A stretch of DNA of 64,000 nucleotides from Halodesulfovibrio sp. (GCF_025210605.1 NZ_JAOARI010000036.1:21164-85163), one strand, 5' to 3'. Positions 48,001-58,056 are shown, numbered from the stretch's first letter. A program made the numbers and translations. The notes: generated from the sequence alone by a model not told the origin.

Positions 48001-49086
48001 TTAAACAGTACCGTCTGCGTGGTTGTGTGATTCCACTTCCGGCTCTGGAATTTCGTTCGGGCTAAATGCGTAAAGCACTGGGCTTGCAACGAAGATAGAG
48101 GAATATGTACCAACAGCTACGCCGACAAGAAGAGTCAATGCGAAGTCGTGGATAATTCCGCCACCAAAGAAGAAGAGAGAAACCAATACCAACAAGGTGG
48201 TACAGGAAGTAAGCAAAGTACGGCTCAAGGTCTGGTTTACAGCCTTGTTAATTACTTCACCATACGTTGGTGCAGTGCGCTGGTAGATATTCTCACGAAT
48301 ACGGTCAAACACAATAATGGTGTCGTTCAAAGAGTAACCAACAATAGTCAGCAGTGCCGCTACGATGGTCAAATCAAACTCTTTACCAAGAATGGAAAGA
48401 ACACCAATTGTTATCAACACGTCGTGAATAAGTGCAACTACAGCACCGAGTGCGTAGTTAAGCTTAAGCTTCCAGCAGATGCCAAGTGTAAGCAGCATTG
48501 CAATAAGAACCTGCATCTGCTTAGGCGCACCAATAAGATCAAGCATGTACAAGCCGGAAACAAGACCAGCTGCCATAATACCTGCGGTAAACCAACGCTG
48601 TTCAAATCGACCAGAAATGTAGATCGCAATAAGCAGTACCGCAAAGTACAGCGCTTCTACCGCTGCTGAACGTAAGTCAGCACCGATTTTTGGACCAACC
48701 ATATCAAGTCGTTCAATAGTAAATGAATTGTTCGGCATAGATTGACCGAACTGCGCTTTCAAGATTTCAGGCAGACGTTTATCCGTGTCACCTGTGGAAG
48801 AAATACGAAGAAGATACTCTTCGTTACCTTCACCAAAGCGCTGTACAGAAAGTCCTTGAATGCTTGAGCTTGCAAGGCTGTCTTTAATATCCTGAGGTGT
48901 TACTGCCTGTTCAAAGCGAACCTGTGCAAGAATACCACCGGAGAAATCAATGCCGTATTTTGGACCACCCTTAATAAGAAGAGAAGCCACGCCACACAAC
49001 AGAACAGCAAGAGACAGGATAAGCGTAATCTTACGCAGACCAATAAAGTCAATTTTGCTGTCAGGTTTAATAATGCTCAGTCCCAT
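48001..49086 (-). CDS. secF: Protein translocase subunit SecF
   Basis: 361 residues with six membrane helices and a periplasmic domain. Typical marks are GIDFSGG near residue 48, then YSLNDTIIVFDRIREN and the TSCTTLLVLVSLFFFGGGIIHDFA region. With SecD it uses the proton gradient to help complete protein export through SecYEG. It lies 11 bases after secD. Confidence 0.95.
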   Translation of the reverse strand: MGLSIIKPDSKIDFIGLRKITLILSLAVLLCGVASLLIKGGPKYGIDFSGGILAQVRFEQAVTPQDIKDSLASSSIQGLSVQRFGEGNEEYLLRISSTGDTDKRLPEILKAQFGQSMPNNSFTIERLDMVGPKIGADLRSAAVEALYFAVLLIAIYISGRFEQRWFTAGIMAAGLVSGLYMLDLIGAPKQMQVLIAMLLTLGICWKLKLNYALGAVVALIHDVLITIGVLSILGKEFDLTIVAALLTIVGYSLNDTIIVFDRIRENIYQRTAPTYGEVINKAVNQTLSRTLLTSCTTLLVLVSLFFFGGGIIHDFALTLLVGVAVGTYSSIFVASPVLYAFSPNEIPEPEVESHNHADGTV

Positions 49087-49097
49087 AATCTATCTCC

Positions 49098-50693
49098 TTA
49101 TATGCTGAGCTTTCTGCTCGGCTTACCGTTGATCCAAAGACCAAAGATAATACGTGCACAGAAGATAGCTGTGAACATGGAAGCCAGAATACCGAGGCTA
49201 AGCGTTACCGCAAAACCACGAATCGGACCTGTACCGAACTGATAAAGAATGATTGCTGCAAGCAGAGTTGTTACGTTTGCATCAAAAATTGTCAGTGTAG
49301 CGCTGGAGAAGCCTTCTTCAACCGCTTTAAACGGAGTAAGACCGCGGCGAAGCTCTTCGCGAATGCGCTCAAAGATAATTACGTTAGCATCAACTGCCAT
49401 ACCAAGGGTAAGGATAATACCTGCAATACCCGGCAAGGTAAGGGTTGCACCAAACGCGGCAAGACCTGCAACAATGAAGATAATGTTCATGAAAAGAACA
49501 ATGTTAGCAATAACACCACTGAAGCCGTAGTAGATCATCATGAATACCATTACCAAGGCGCCACCAACGAGTGTTGCGGTAATACCCTGATCGATTGATT
49601 CCTGACCAAGGGAAGGACCTACAGCACGTTCTTCGAGAATCTTAACAGGTGCTGGCAAAGAGCCTGCACGAAGTACGATAGCAAGGTCGTGTGCTTCTTC
49701 AGTTGTAAATCCACCGGAAATAGAAGCTTTGCCGCCGCGAATTTTATCTTTAATTACAGGGGCGGAATACACCTTACCATCAAGAACAATCGCCATGCGT
49801 TTGCCAACATTCTGTCCTGTAAGCTCTTCAAAGCGACGTGCACCGCTGCTATTGAAGCTGATGCCAACATACGGATTGTTGAAATTGTCGTACGCTACGT
49901 GTGCGTCTGTAATGGTGTCACCTGTAAGCGCTGCTGCTTTATTTACAACAATTTTAGACTCAGCGTATGAGCCGTCATCGTTGCGACGTAACAAAGGAAG
50001 AGCTTCTGTGCCAGCAGGAACAATGCCTTTTTCAGCTTTCGCAGGGTCTACACCCTCGCGAACCATTTTAAATTCGAGGTGCGCTGTTTTACCGATAAGC
50101 TTAATTGCACGTTCGGTATCTGTAAGACCAGGGAGCTGAACCTGAATACGGAAGCCCTGCTGTTTACGGATATCCGGTTCGGCAACACCAAACTGGTCAA
50201 CGCGGTTACGGATAGTTTTTACAGCCTGATCCAAGGTAAGGTCAGACATGTATTTTTTATATTCCGGTGTGTAGGTCAGCGTGTAGCGAACCTTTTTGTT
50301 GTCAAGAACGGTAGATTCCGCATTCAAGCGGTTGAAGCTTTTTTTCAACAAAGCATCAAGAGCTTCTTTTTGTGAAGACTTGAGAAGTACGAACTCAAGT
50401 TTTTCGCCCTGAACAAGACGCGGCTGCAAAATAAAAATTTTCTCATCGCGTGCTACAGTGCGGATATCCTGACCCATAAGGGAAAGGTTATTGGAAAGTG
50501 CCTTATCAACATCTACACCGAGGATAAGATGAATGCCACCTTGCAGGTCAAGACCGAGGCTGACCTTTTCTTCAGGTAAGAATTTTTTGATTGGGGATGT
50601 TCCGATCGCCGGAATGCTAGGAAGTGCGTATACCACACCAACCATGAGCACAAAAATCGCGACCAGTAATCTCCATCGCAACCCCTCTCTCAT
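49098..50693 (-). CDS. secD: Protein translocase subunit SecD
   Basis: 531 residues. N-terminal helix, the LGLDLQGGIHL motif near residue 47, a large periplasmic part with NRVDQFGVAEPDI, and the membrane core with GMAVDANVIIFERIREEL. Partner of SecF in the export motor. It is separated from yajC by 116 bases that contain two stable hairpins. Confidence 0.96.
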   Translation of the reverse strand: MREGLRWRLLVAIFVLMVGVVYALPSIPAIGTSPIKKFLPEEKVSLGLDLQGGIHLILGVDVDKALSNNLSLMGQDIRTVARDEKIFILQPRLVQGEKLEFVLLKSSQKEALDALLKKSFNRLNAESTVLDNKKVRYTLTYTPEYKKYMSDLTLDQAVKTIRNRVDQFGVAEPDIRKQQGFRIQVQLPGLTDTERAIKLIGKTAHLEFKMVREGVDPAKAEKGIVPAGTEALPLLRRNDDGSYAESKIVVNKAAALTGDTITDAHVAYDNFNNPYVGISFNSSGARRFEELTGQNVGKRMAIVLDGKVYSAPVIKDKIRGGKASISGGFTTEEAHDLAIVLRAGSLPAPVKILEERAVGPSLGQESIDQGITATLVGGALVMVFMMIYYGFSGVIANIVLFMNIIFIVAGLAAFGATLTLPGIAGIILTLGMAVDANVIIFERIREELRRGLTPFKAVEEGFSSATLTIFDANVTTLLAAIILYQFGTGPIRGFAVTLSLGILASMFTAIFCARIIFGLWINGKPSRKLSI

Positions 50694-50726
50694 TATAACT
50701 CCTTGATACTATTCAAAACAGCAAAG

Positions 50727-50748
50727 CCCGATACGAAAATCGATCGGG
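50727..50748 (-). promoter_or_regulatory. Hairpin in the yajC-secD gap
   Basis: CCCGATCGA-TTT-TCGTATCGGG, a compact stable stem-loop on the minus strand, followed by a broken T-rich tract. It could partly terminate yajC transcripts or mark mRNA processing. Confidence 0.5.
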
Positions 50749-50772
50749 ACAACAACTCAGTTGTGCTGAACT

Positions 50773-50803
50773 GGCAGGAAACTGCATAATAACAGCTCCT
50801 GCC
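50773..50803 (-). promoter_or_regulatory. Second hairpin just after yajC
   Basis: GGCAGGA / TCCTGCC arms closing a loop of about 17 bases, right after the yajC stop. No T tract. Confidence 0.45.
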
Positions 50804-50809
50804 CACAAA

Positions 50810-51166
50810 TTATTTCTTTTTACCGTCTTTTGCTTTTTTCTGTGCAGCAGGAGAAGGCTTAAGACCGGAGATGTACTGGCGACCAACGCGAACAGTAGTA
50901 TCACCAAGGTCAACAGAGACAATGTCTTCTTTAACTTCTACGATGGTGCCGATAAGACCACCAGCGGTAACAACAGACTGACCTTTCTGAAGGTTATCCA
51001 ATAACGCTTTGTGCTCTTTAGCTCTTTTCTGCTGAGGACGAATGAGAAGGAAGTAGAAAATCACAAACATCAAAGCAAGAGGTACAAACGCCGCAATCGG
51101 GTTACCTTCCTGACCTGCCTGACCACCTGCTGTGCCCATAGCCCAGGCTACTTCTGGAAAGAACAT
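50810..51166 (-). CDS. yajC: Preprotein translocase subunit YajC
   Basis: 118 residues: one membrane helix with the family pattern FVPLALMFVIFYFLLIRPQQKRAKEH, then LQKGQSVVTAGGLIGTIVEV and a Lys-rich tail. Accessory to SecDF in the inner membrane. First gene of yajC-secD-secF. Confidence 0.94.
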   Translation of the reverse strand: MFFPEVAWAMGTAGGQAGQEGNPIAAFVPLALMFVIFYFLLIRPQQKRAKEHKALLDNLQKGQSVVTAGGLIGTIVEVKEDIVSVDLGDTTVRVGRQYISGLKPSPAAQKKAKDGKKK

Positions 51167-51656
51167 AAAAACTCCTTAACGGTTATCAAAAAAACGTAAC
51201 GTCGCAATAAAAATCATCTACGATTTTTCCATTAAATCAAATGATTATCGAAAAATAGTACACAATAGCGAGCCGTAATCATTAAAGCCTAACTGGCCTT
51301 TGTTTTTTACTCGTAGTGAGAAAAAGCTATAAACTTGAATCAAGTACCTTTTCGTTAAGAAACATGCAAGATTTTTAACTGGCGTCATTTCTAACTAAAA
51401 TAACAGCCATCACATCTAACACCTCGATTCTCCTATCATTTTTCAAAACCACCTACTAGTAAGCAATTTATTTTCATAATTACCCAGCAGCATCAGCACA
51501 TTACATGCGTATTCAACAGAAAAGCCCCCATGCCAATCATGGGGGCTTCCCGAATTACGGTCGTCTATCAGTCAAGCTTAGGAGAATGTTCCTCAATGTG
51601 AGGGAAACGTTCCAAGCCGTCATATAACCAGCACAGTCAGAAAAAGTCTGAACAGC
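51167..51656. other. Intergenic region between glutamate synthase operon and yajC
   Basis: 490 bases, AT-rich, with no credible gene. It contains the yajC promoter region (right after 51167, read leftward) and the terminator at 51522-51548. Confidence 0.5.
51522..51548 (-). terminator. Terminator of glutamate synthase operon
   Basis: AAGCCCCCATG / CATGGGGGCTT, 11-bp perfect stem with 5-base loop; on the minus strand followed by TTTTC. Confidence 0.9.
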
Positions 51657-52415
51657 TTAGTTAGTTCCCACATACATGTTGCCGTATGGACGATGGGAAA
51701 ACGGCGTAACTTTTTTAAACTCGCCTTGCATCACTTCATCTGCATCTTTACCAAATGCTTCAGCCCAGTCTTCAACATGGGAACGGATGAAAGCCGCGTC
51801 TTCTTCAGTAATTGTTTCAAGCTGTAAACCTGGACCTAACTGGTATTCAGGAACATCACCACGTATATAAATGATACCGCCATGCATTCCTGTACCAAGG
51901 CTCCTGCCTGTAATCGGTGCTTTTTCATCCATGGTAGAATCCATGCCAAGAAGGATAATAGCCCCACCCGCCATATATTCACCAAGGAAGTCACCAGCTT
52001 TACCACCAGCTACAATAACAGGCTGCTTATCCATGTAAGATTTCATGTGGATGCCTACACGGTAGCCAACGTCCTGTCTGACGAGAATGCGACCACCACG
52101 CATAGCGTAGCCGAGAACATCGCCAGCCATGCCGTTAATCTGAATTTCTCCGTCATCCATGGTGTTGCCTACACCATCCTGAGCATTGCCTTCTACGCGA
52201 ACAGTAGCCCCGCGCATAAACATTGCAAGATCCTGTCCCGGAACACCGTGGATAGTGAAATGAACTGGTGCTTCTACTGAGTTGCCGATGTATCGCTGAC
52301 CACGAATATTTTCCAACTCAATTTCAGTAGCACCTTCACGCACAGCTTCACGAATTTGCTCGTTCAATTGGCGGTAGTACACGCCGTTAGCGTCAATTGT
52401 ACATTTTTTAGCCAT
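51657..52415 (-). CDS. Glutamate synthase, GXGXG domain subunit (split GltB C-terminal part)
   Basis: 252 residues forming the right-handed beta-helix of the GltB C-terminus, seen as repeating G-x-x-G-x-G units (MAGDVLGYAMRGG, KAGDFLGEYMAGG, GTGMHGGIIYIRGD). In classical glutamate synthase this is fused to the rest; here it is a separate subunit. It starts 2 bases after the amidotransferase gene. Confidence 0.92.
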   Translation of the reverse strand: MAKKCTIDANGVYYRQLNEQIREAVREGATEIELENIRGQRYIGNSVEAPVHFTIHGVPGQDLAMFMRGATVRVEGNAQDGVGNTMDDGEIQINGMAGDVLGYAMRGGRILVRQDVGYRVGIHMKSYMDKQPVIVAGGKAGDFLGEYMAGGAIILLGMDSTMDEKAPITGRSLGTGMHGGIIYIRGDVPEYQLGPGLQLETITEEDAAFIRSHVEDWAEAFGKDADEVMQGEFKKVTPFSHRPYGNMYVGTN

Positions 52416-52417
52416 GC

Positions 52418-53512
52418 CTAGTCCTCCAACTTCACGATCACCGGTTCACCGGCTTTAGGTGCCCATACTTTGTCGAGTTCTGGGCAAACTTCACGGATGG
52501 AACTTTCTTCACTGGACATGAAAACCATATCGTCCTTTTCACCGATAACAAGTGGACGAAGCTTAACGCGGTCGTTAAGTCCCATCATACCGTTGCTGTC
52601 GGTTACAAGGATAGCGAATGGACCGTTGAGCATTGCTGGTCCGTAAACCATGCGTAATGCTTCATAGGCTTCACGCTCGTCTTTCGGCATACGCTCAATT
52701 TCATCCCAGAATGGCGGAGCAAAAACTTTACATGCCATTTCGTGGGAAAGACCATGCTTACGGATAAGCAGATCAAGCAGGTAAGCAACAACCTCTGTAT
52801 CAGTCATCATGTTACATTCGTAATCGTGCTGACACAGGTAACGTCTGTTAATACCGTAAGAGGAAATCTCTCCGTTGTGAACAATCGCCCAATCTAACAG
52901 GGTAAACGGATGAGCACCGCCCCACCAGCCCGGAGTGTTTGTCGGGAAACGGTTATGACCTGTCCACATGTAGCCGCTGTATTCATCCAGTCTGAAGAAG
53001 TCAGCGATGTCTTCAGGGAAACCTACACCCTTAAACGCTCCCATGTTCTTACCACTGGAGAAGACAAAAGCACCCGGCACTCTGTTGTTAATGTGCATGA
53101 CGATGTTTACAACGTAATCATCTTCACCAACATCCTGCCACTTAGGACGTTCCGCCTTTGGAGAAAGGAAAAAACGCCACATAAGCGGAGATTCAGTAAT
53201 TGCTGGCACCTTACGGGTAGGGATCGGCTCAGAAACCTGAATATTAAAGTACTGTTTGATAATTTCTTCTGCACGATCAAGACCAGCCTGATCGTCACAC
53301 ATAAGGTGGAAAGCATACAAATCTGCATGCTCAGGATAAATACCATATGCAGCAAAACCACCACCAAGACCGTTACCGCGATCGTGCATGGTGCACATTG
53401 CGTCAATCGGCATAGTACCCGGTATCAGTTTTTTCTTTTTATCAATTACCCCAAAGACACCACAGCCTGAGATGTCTTTATCAAAATGCCAAAAATCATT
53501 GGGAGCTTTCAT
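52418..53512 (-). CDS. Glutamate synthase, class II glutamine amidotransferase subunit
   Basis: 364 residues, the ammonia-producing part of a split GltB. The nucleophile should be the Cys in ISGCGVFGV at residue 17, which requires removal of a 16-residue propeptide in class II enzymes. Supporting segments are [33 protein letters not shown] and [15 protein letters not shown]. Releases ammonia from glutamine for the FMN subunit. Confidence 0.93.
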   Translation of the reverse strand: MKAPNDFWHFDKDISGCGVFGVIDKKKKLIPGTMPIDAMCTMHDRGNGLGGGFAAYGIYPEHADLYAFHLMCDDQAGLDRAEEIIKQYFNIQVSEPIPTRKVPAITESPLMWRFFLSPKAERPKWQDVGEDDYVVNIVMHINNRVPGAFVFSSGKNMGAFKGVGFPEDIADFFRLDEYSGYMWTGHNRFPTNTPGWWGGAHPFTLLDWAIVHNGEISSYGINRRYLCQHDYECNMMTDTEVVAYLLDLLIRKHGLSHEMACKVFAPPFWDEIERMPKDEREAYEALRMVYGPAMLNGPFAILVTDSNGMMGLNDRVKLRPLVIGEKDDMVFMSSEESSIREVCPELDKVWAPKAGEPVIVKLED

Positions 53513-53531
53513 ACTCTATCTCCAAAGCCCT

Positions 53532-54809
53532 CTACTCAGCAGCAAGGGTCCACTTTGTATCAAATTCTTCTTCCGGCCAGAGCAATGCAGATGGTTGACC
53601 TGCAATAAGCTCTTCTTTCACATCCGGCGTAATATCCAGAGCGAAACGAACAAAACCGGTGTATAACCCTGCAAAATCGACCTCTCCCACAAGCACATAC
53701 CCGATGAGTTTTTCATTACGGAAAATCAGCTTGCGATACACTCCGTTCTCTTCATCAAGATGTGTAAAGACTTCACAGTCTTCATCTTTAGACGGATTTA
53801 CGTGACCAAGAGATGCCGTTGGCAGACCGTAAAAAGAAATTGCGTTCATCGGTAACCCGCCAGGGTGCGGAGAAGCATCATCGCTCGCCATATTAAGACC
53901 AGCGTGGTAGCCCTGACTGAAAGCGTTTGGCCAAATAGGTGTAACCCTAGCCTCCTGTGCAATCATGTCCGGAGCTTCTGCAACATCACCAGCGGCATAA
54001 ATACCGTCGACGCTTGAGCACATGTTGTCATCAACCTGAATGCCTCTGTTCACAGCAAGCCCTGCATCTTTTGCAAGGTCAAGACTTGGAACAACACCAA
54101 TGGCAACAACTACAGCTTCACAAGCTAGCTTCTGCCCATTGGCAAGACGTACACCGATAACTTCACCCTGCTCTGTTCGCAGAATTTCTTCTACGGTAGT
54201 ACCGCAGCAGATAGTTATACCTTTGTCTTCGAGCTGCTGTGCCACAAGGTTACCTGCAACATCATCGAACGCGGCAGAAAGTACGCGACTTCCGAGTTCA
54301 ACAATAGCAGTGGAAAGACCATTGTAACGCAAAGCTTCTGCGGCTTTAAGACCGATAAGACCACCGCCGATAACAACTACTCTGTGAATCTTTTTGGAAA
54401 GATCAAGCAGCATGTGCGCGTGGTTCAACGTAGTAAAGTTAAAGACCCCTCTTCCTTCAATGCCTTTAATTGGCGGCATGAAGGGAACACCACCTGTTAC
54501 CAGAAGAAGCTTTTCGTAAGTTATCACTTCACCGGCTTCAGTAGTAATGGTCTTTGCTGCCTTATCAACAGCAGCTACGCGAGTATTGAGCTTAACTTCA
54601 ACATTATTCTTTTCGTAAAATTCATCTGGTCGCAGATTTACTCTGTCGAGTCCGATTTTTCCTGCAAGAAAATATGAAATAAGCGGACGTCCATATGTAG
54701 GAGTATCTTCTTCACTGACGACAAGAATCGGGGTATTTTTATCAACCTTACGAATTCCTTCGATAGCTCCGACAGATGCTACACCGTTCCCTATTATGAC
54801 ATACGACAT
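53532..54809 (-). CDS. FAD/NAD(P)-dependent oxidoreductase of glutamate synthase operon
   Basis: 425 residues of the pyridine nucleotide-disulfide oxidoreductase family (NADH-rubredoxin/nitrite reductase FAD domain type). FAD-binding YVIIGNGVASVGAIEGI at the start, NAD-binding VVIGGGLIGLKAAEAL near 150, and a second FAD motif IYAAGDVAEAPD near 275. It lacks the CxxxxC of disulfide reductases. It probably feeds electrons from NAD(P)H to the ferredoxin and FMN subunits; this is inferred from its place between them and the amidotransferase gene. Confidence 0.9.
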   Translation of the reverse strand: MSYVIIGNGVASVGAIEGIRKVDKNTPILVVSEEDTPTYGRPLISYFLAGKIGLDRVNLRPDEFYEKNNVEVKLNTRVAAVDKAAKTITTEAGEVITYEKLLLVTGGVPFMPPIKGIEGRGVFNFTTLNHAHMLLDLSKKIHRVVVIGGGLIGLKAAEALRYNGLSTAIVELGSRVLSAAFDDVAGNLVAQQLEDKGITICCGTTVEEILRTEQGEVIGVRLANGQKLACEAVVVAIGVVPSLDLAKDAGLAVNRGIQVDDNMCSSVDGIYAAGDVAEAPDMIAQEARVTPIWPNAFSQGYHAGLNMASDDASPHPGGLPMNAISFYGLPTASLGHVNPSKDEDCEVFTHLDEENGVYRKLIFRNEKLIGYVLVGEVDFAGLYTGFVRFALDITPDVKEELIAGQPSALLWPEEEFDTKWTLAAE

Positions 54810-54824
54810 GGAGAGCTCCTGCTA

Positions 54825-55265
54825 TCAGCGAGATTCGTATACCAGTGCGCCGTTCGGACACGCTTCCACACATGCTGGAATATCGCGTCCTTCGCACAGG
54901 TCACATTTGATAATCTTACCCTTAGTTTCATTGCGGCGCACAGCACCGTAAGGGCATGCCATGAGACATGACCAGCAGCCCACACACTGTTCTTCATTAT
55001 AACATGTGCGACCTGTTTCCTGATCCTTGTACAGTGCACCTGAAATACAGGCGGACACACAAGATGGGTTCTCACAGTGGCGACAACTGAGTGCTACAGA
55101 AATCTGTCCTTTATCATACACTGCTTTGCAAGGCTGCAACCCTGTGGCTACTTCTTCTTTAGCAGCAATAACAACATCATGACTTGCAGAATGAGCTGTT
55201 AGACAGGCAACCTCGCAAATGTGGCAGCCGATACAGACGTCTTTATTAGGATAAACTCTACGCAT
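54825..55265 (-). CDS. Four-cluster ferredoxin subunit
   Basis: 146 residues with 16 cysteines arranged for four [4Fe-4S] clusters, as in HycB/DmsB-type subunits: CIGCHICEVAC, CRHCENPSCVSAC, CVGCWSCLMAC and CDLCEGRDIPACVEAC. It likely wires the reductase to the glutamate synthase core. It starts 2 bases after the stop of the FMN subunit. Confidence 0.93.
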   Translation of the reverse strand: MRRVYPNKDVCIGCHICEVACLTAHSASHDVVIAAKEEVATGLQPCKAVYDKGQISVALSCRHCENPSCVSACISGALYKDQETGRTCYNEEQCVGCWSCLMACPYGAVRRNETKGKIIKCDLCEGRDIPACVEACPNGALVYESR

Positions 55266-55267
55266 AT

Positions 55268-56791
55268 CTACCGTCCTGCGTGTTTAACGCCAAGGATATC
55301 CAGTTCTGTCTCATTAAGACCAAGACCACGCAACTTATCACGGTTACCGCGCAAGCTTTCAATGGAGTTAAGTCCCATACCGCCGAGCATTTCTTGAATT
55401 TCATGTCCCCATGCGCGAACAAGGTTGGCAAGACGTTTGGCAGCAATGTCTGGATTCTGACGTTTTTTAAGGCGTGCTTCGTTAGTTGCAATCCCCCAAG
55501 GACATTTACCTGTGTAGCAACGTCCACACAGAGTACAGCCCACAGAAACCAACGCAGCGGTACCAATATAGATGGCGTCCGCACCAAGTGCGATTGCTTT
55601 AATTGCATCAGCAGAGCAACGGATACCGCCAGCTACAACCAGTGAAGCATGGTTGCGGATACCTTCATCACGCAGACGGTTGTCTACAGCAGCAAGAGCA
55701 AGTTCCATCGGGATACCAACGTTATCACGGATCATGGTAGGTGCTGCACCTGTACCACCTCTAAAGCCGTCAATAACAACAATATCCGCACCTGCGCGAA
55801 CAATACCGGATGCAATTGCAGGAGCATTGTGCACTGCCGCAATCTTTACAGAAACCGGAACCTTGTATTCGGTTGATTCTTTGATTGCGTAGATAAGCTG
55901 AAGCAAATCTTCAATAGAGTAAATATCGTGATGCGGCGCAGGAGAAATAGCATCCGAGCCGACTGGACACATACGGGTTTTAGAAACCTCTTCATCGATT
56001 TTTTCACCCGGCAAGTGACCACCGATACCCGGCTTAGCGCCCTGACCGATTTTAATTTCTACCGCGCTACCAGCGTTCAAGTAATCTTTGTGAACACCGA
56101 ATCGACCTGATGCAACCTGTACAATAGTATTCTGACCGTACTTGTACAGATCAGGGTGCAGACCACCCTCACCAGTGTTGTACGCAATACCAAGCTCTGT
56201 TGCAGCCATTGCCATAGCTTTATGGAGGTTCAGGTTAATTGAACCAAAAGACATAGCAGAAAACATAAGCGGGTAATTAAGCTTAAGCTGCGGTCCTACT
56301 TTAGTGGTAAGTTTTGGACCGTCCGGCGTAGACTCAAAGCTCACGTTGTCCGGCTTAGAACCAAGGTAGGTAGTCAGTTCCATTGGCTCACGAAGAGGGT
56401 CAATGGACGGGTTGGTTACCTGACTGGCATCAAGCTGAAGGTTATCCCAGTAGATAGGCTTATCGGATGGAGAACCCATACCGGAAAGCAGAATACCGCC
56501 AGTATCCCCCTGCTTGTATACATGCTTCATGTACGTAGGAGTCCACAGAGCATTGTCCCTGAAATCAGCCGGATTCTTTTTAATGGTAAGACATCCGGTT
56601 GGACAGAATGCTTCACAACGGTGACACCCAACACATTTAGTATGGTCATGGCTTACACACTGACGTGCATCATCCCAGTAATGGGCTTCGTAAGAACACT
56701 GACGCACACAAACTTCGCAATTGATACAACGATCATTTTCACGATCAATAACAAAGTCGCTAAAATTCTGGCTTATTGGCTTAAACAGCAA
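55268..56791 (-). CDS. Glutamate synthase, FMN-binding subunit with N-terminal ferredoxin domain
   Basis: About 507 residues. N-terminal two-cluster ferredoxin segment (CINCEVCVRQC and CVGCHRCEAFC), then the FMN-binding synthase barrel with GEGGLHPDLYKYGQN, AVEIKIGQGAKPGIGGHLPG, DGFRGGTGAAPTMIRD and the cluster-binding CTLCGRCYTGKCPWGIAT. This is the archaeal-type GltB core, turning 2-oxoglutarate and ammonia into glutamate. I prefer TTG 56791, which has GAGGAGAG about 8 bases upstream, to GTG 56812, whose upstream lacks a site. It leads the five-gene operon. Confidence 0.9.
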   Translation of the reverse strand: MLFKPISQNFSDFVIDRENDRCINCEVCVRQCSYEAHYWDDARQCVSHDHTKCVGCHRCEAFCPTGCLTIKKNPADFRDNALWTPTYMKHVYKQGDTGGILLSGMGSPSDKPIYWDNLQLDASQVTNPSIDPLREPMELTTYLGSKPDNVSFESTPDGPKLTTKVGPQLKLNYPLMFSAMSFGSINLNLHKAMAMAATELGIAYNTGEGGLHPDLYKYGQNTIVQVASGRFGVHKDYLNAGSAVEIKIGQGAKPGIGGHLPGEKIDEEVSKTRMCPVGSDAISPAPHHDIYSIEDLLQLIYAIKESTEYKVPVSVKIAAVHNAPAIASGIVRAGADIVVIDGFRGGTGAAPTMIRDNVGIPMELALAAVDNRLRDEGIRNHASLVVAGGIRCSADAIKAIALGADAIYIGTAALVSVGCTLCGRCYTGKCPWGIATNEARLKKRQNPDIAAKRLANLVRAWGHEIQEMLGGMGLNSIESLRGNRDKLRGLGLNETELDILGVKHAGR

Positions 56792-56902
56792 AACAATCTC
56801 TCCTCGTGACACAAAGCGCCCGCGCGCGTCATTCGCATTTTTTCTGAGCTAAATCTTCAATAGGGAGGTCAGTTACCACTAGCTGGCAACTGCCATGGAT
56901 TA

Positions 56903-56932
56903 TATTTACCGAAAAATGGTCAAATTTGTCAA
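56903..56932 (-). promoter_or_regulatory. Candidate sigma-70 promoter of glutamate synthase operon
   Basis: On the minus strand TTGACA (plus 56927-56932), 18 bases, then TAAATA running into TATAAT (plus 56899-56908). It lies about 110 bases before the operon start. Confidence 0.5.
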
Positions 56933-57045
56933 GATTGTAATTTTTAGTTTTTATACTAGCTCGAATTAGAACTTTATCTCAATATAGACCGGATAGTTAA
57001 CTACACTTTATACAAAATTGTCATAAAAACAATATTCTTCATTTT

Positions 57046-57801
57046 TTACATTTTTGTATAAAAATGTGTTTTGATGAATTCTCGAACCAATTGAACTATC
57101 TTTTCAGAGGTTTCTACATGCGTCGTAATTATATGATGCCCTGTGACTTTTTCTTCAATCCGTAACAATTTTATTGTCACATCTTTGGAAGAAACACTCT
57201 TCGCAAGCAAGAAAACATTCCCGAGAGGCACACTCCTGTCCGTAGGAGCTTGAACAATAAGGATAGGGGCAGTTATGGAATTCACCTCTTGCCGCACTTT
57301 TTTTACTCCATTCATAAGCTCATGTAATTGTTGTAAACTTACAAATTCGTCATATCCTTCCCATGGTGCAATTTTTAAATGCGTTTCATCGCGCCGCCCT
57401 AAAGGAAATACTGGCTTAAGATGCTTAATTATAGGCGTAAACGGAATCCGCCAGTCTTTCATCTGCCATGGAAAAAGTGAATACAGATACAACGGGGCTG
57501 CAAGAGACACCACACCTGCAACAGGAAACTTGGACGCAACATGCAAAGCCAGCGTCCCTCCCATTGAAATTCCCACAACAAAAACAGCATCTACTTGTTC
57601 TGCAAGCGCTGCGTATTCTTTTTCAGCAGCCCATTCCCAATCTGACCAGCCAGTTGTTTGAAAATCCTCAAACGTCGTTCCATGACCGGGCAACATTATA
57701 TTACGCACAACAACACCGTCTGCCTCCAGCGGCTCTACAAACGGTTCCATCTCAAACGAGCTTCCAGTCCAGCCGTGAATCAACAAGCACCCTACTTTCA
57801 T
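57046..57801 (-). CDS. Alpha/beta hydrolase, carboxylesterase (Est30-like)
   Basis: 251 residues. Oxyanion motif LLIHGWTGSSFEM at the start, nucleophile Ser in VVGISMGGTLAL near residue 98, likely acid Asp in QAPTDRSVP, and base His in GHHIITTH. It resembles carboxylesterase / monoglyceride lipase proteins with LPGHG near residue 38. Cytoplasmic, substrate unknown. The ribosome site is weak (AAGGG). Confidence 0.88.
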   Translation of the reverse strand: MKVGCLLIHGWTGSSFEMEPFVEPLEADGVVVRNIMLPGHGTTFEDFQTTGWSDWEWAAEKEYAALAEQVDAVFVVGISMGGTLALHVASKFPVAGVVSLAAPLYLYSLFPWQMKDWRIPFTPIIKHLKPVFPLGRRDETHLKIAPWEGYDEFVSLQQLHELMNGVKKVRQEVNSITAPILIVQAPTDRSVPLGNVFLLAKSVSSKDVTIKLLRIEEKVTGHHIITTHVETSEKIVQLVREFIKTHFYTKM

Positions 57802-58056
57802 ATTCTACCCTTTTTAGTATTCCGAAAACAACCTTTTCTCCGCGGCATCTATCTACCTAAAAACAGAGACTATACAAAAGAGCGCGAAACACGCCCTTCC
57901 AGCGACAGAAACAATGCATATACAATGCGGCACGCTGCTAGAATCTAGAGAAGTTGCAAATCCCAACAGGCGAACGTCTAATCAACCTTGTTTAAGCCAA
58001 CACAATACACTACAGTACCGCACCAGCAACGTATGACAATAATGAGGAGTTTATGA

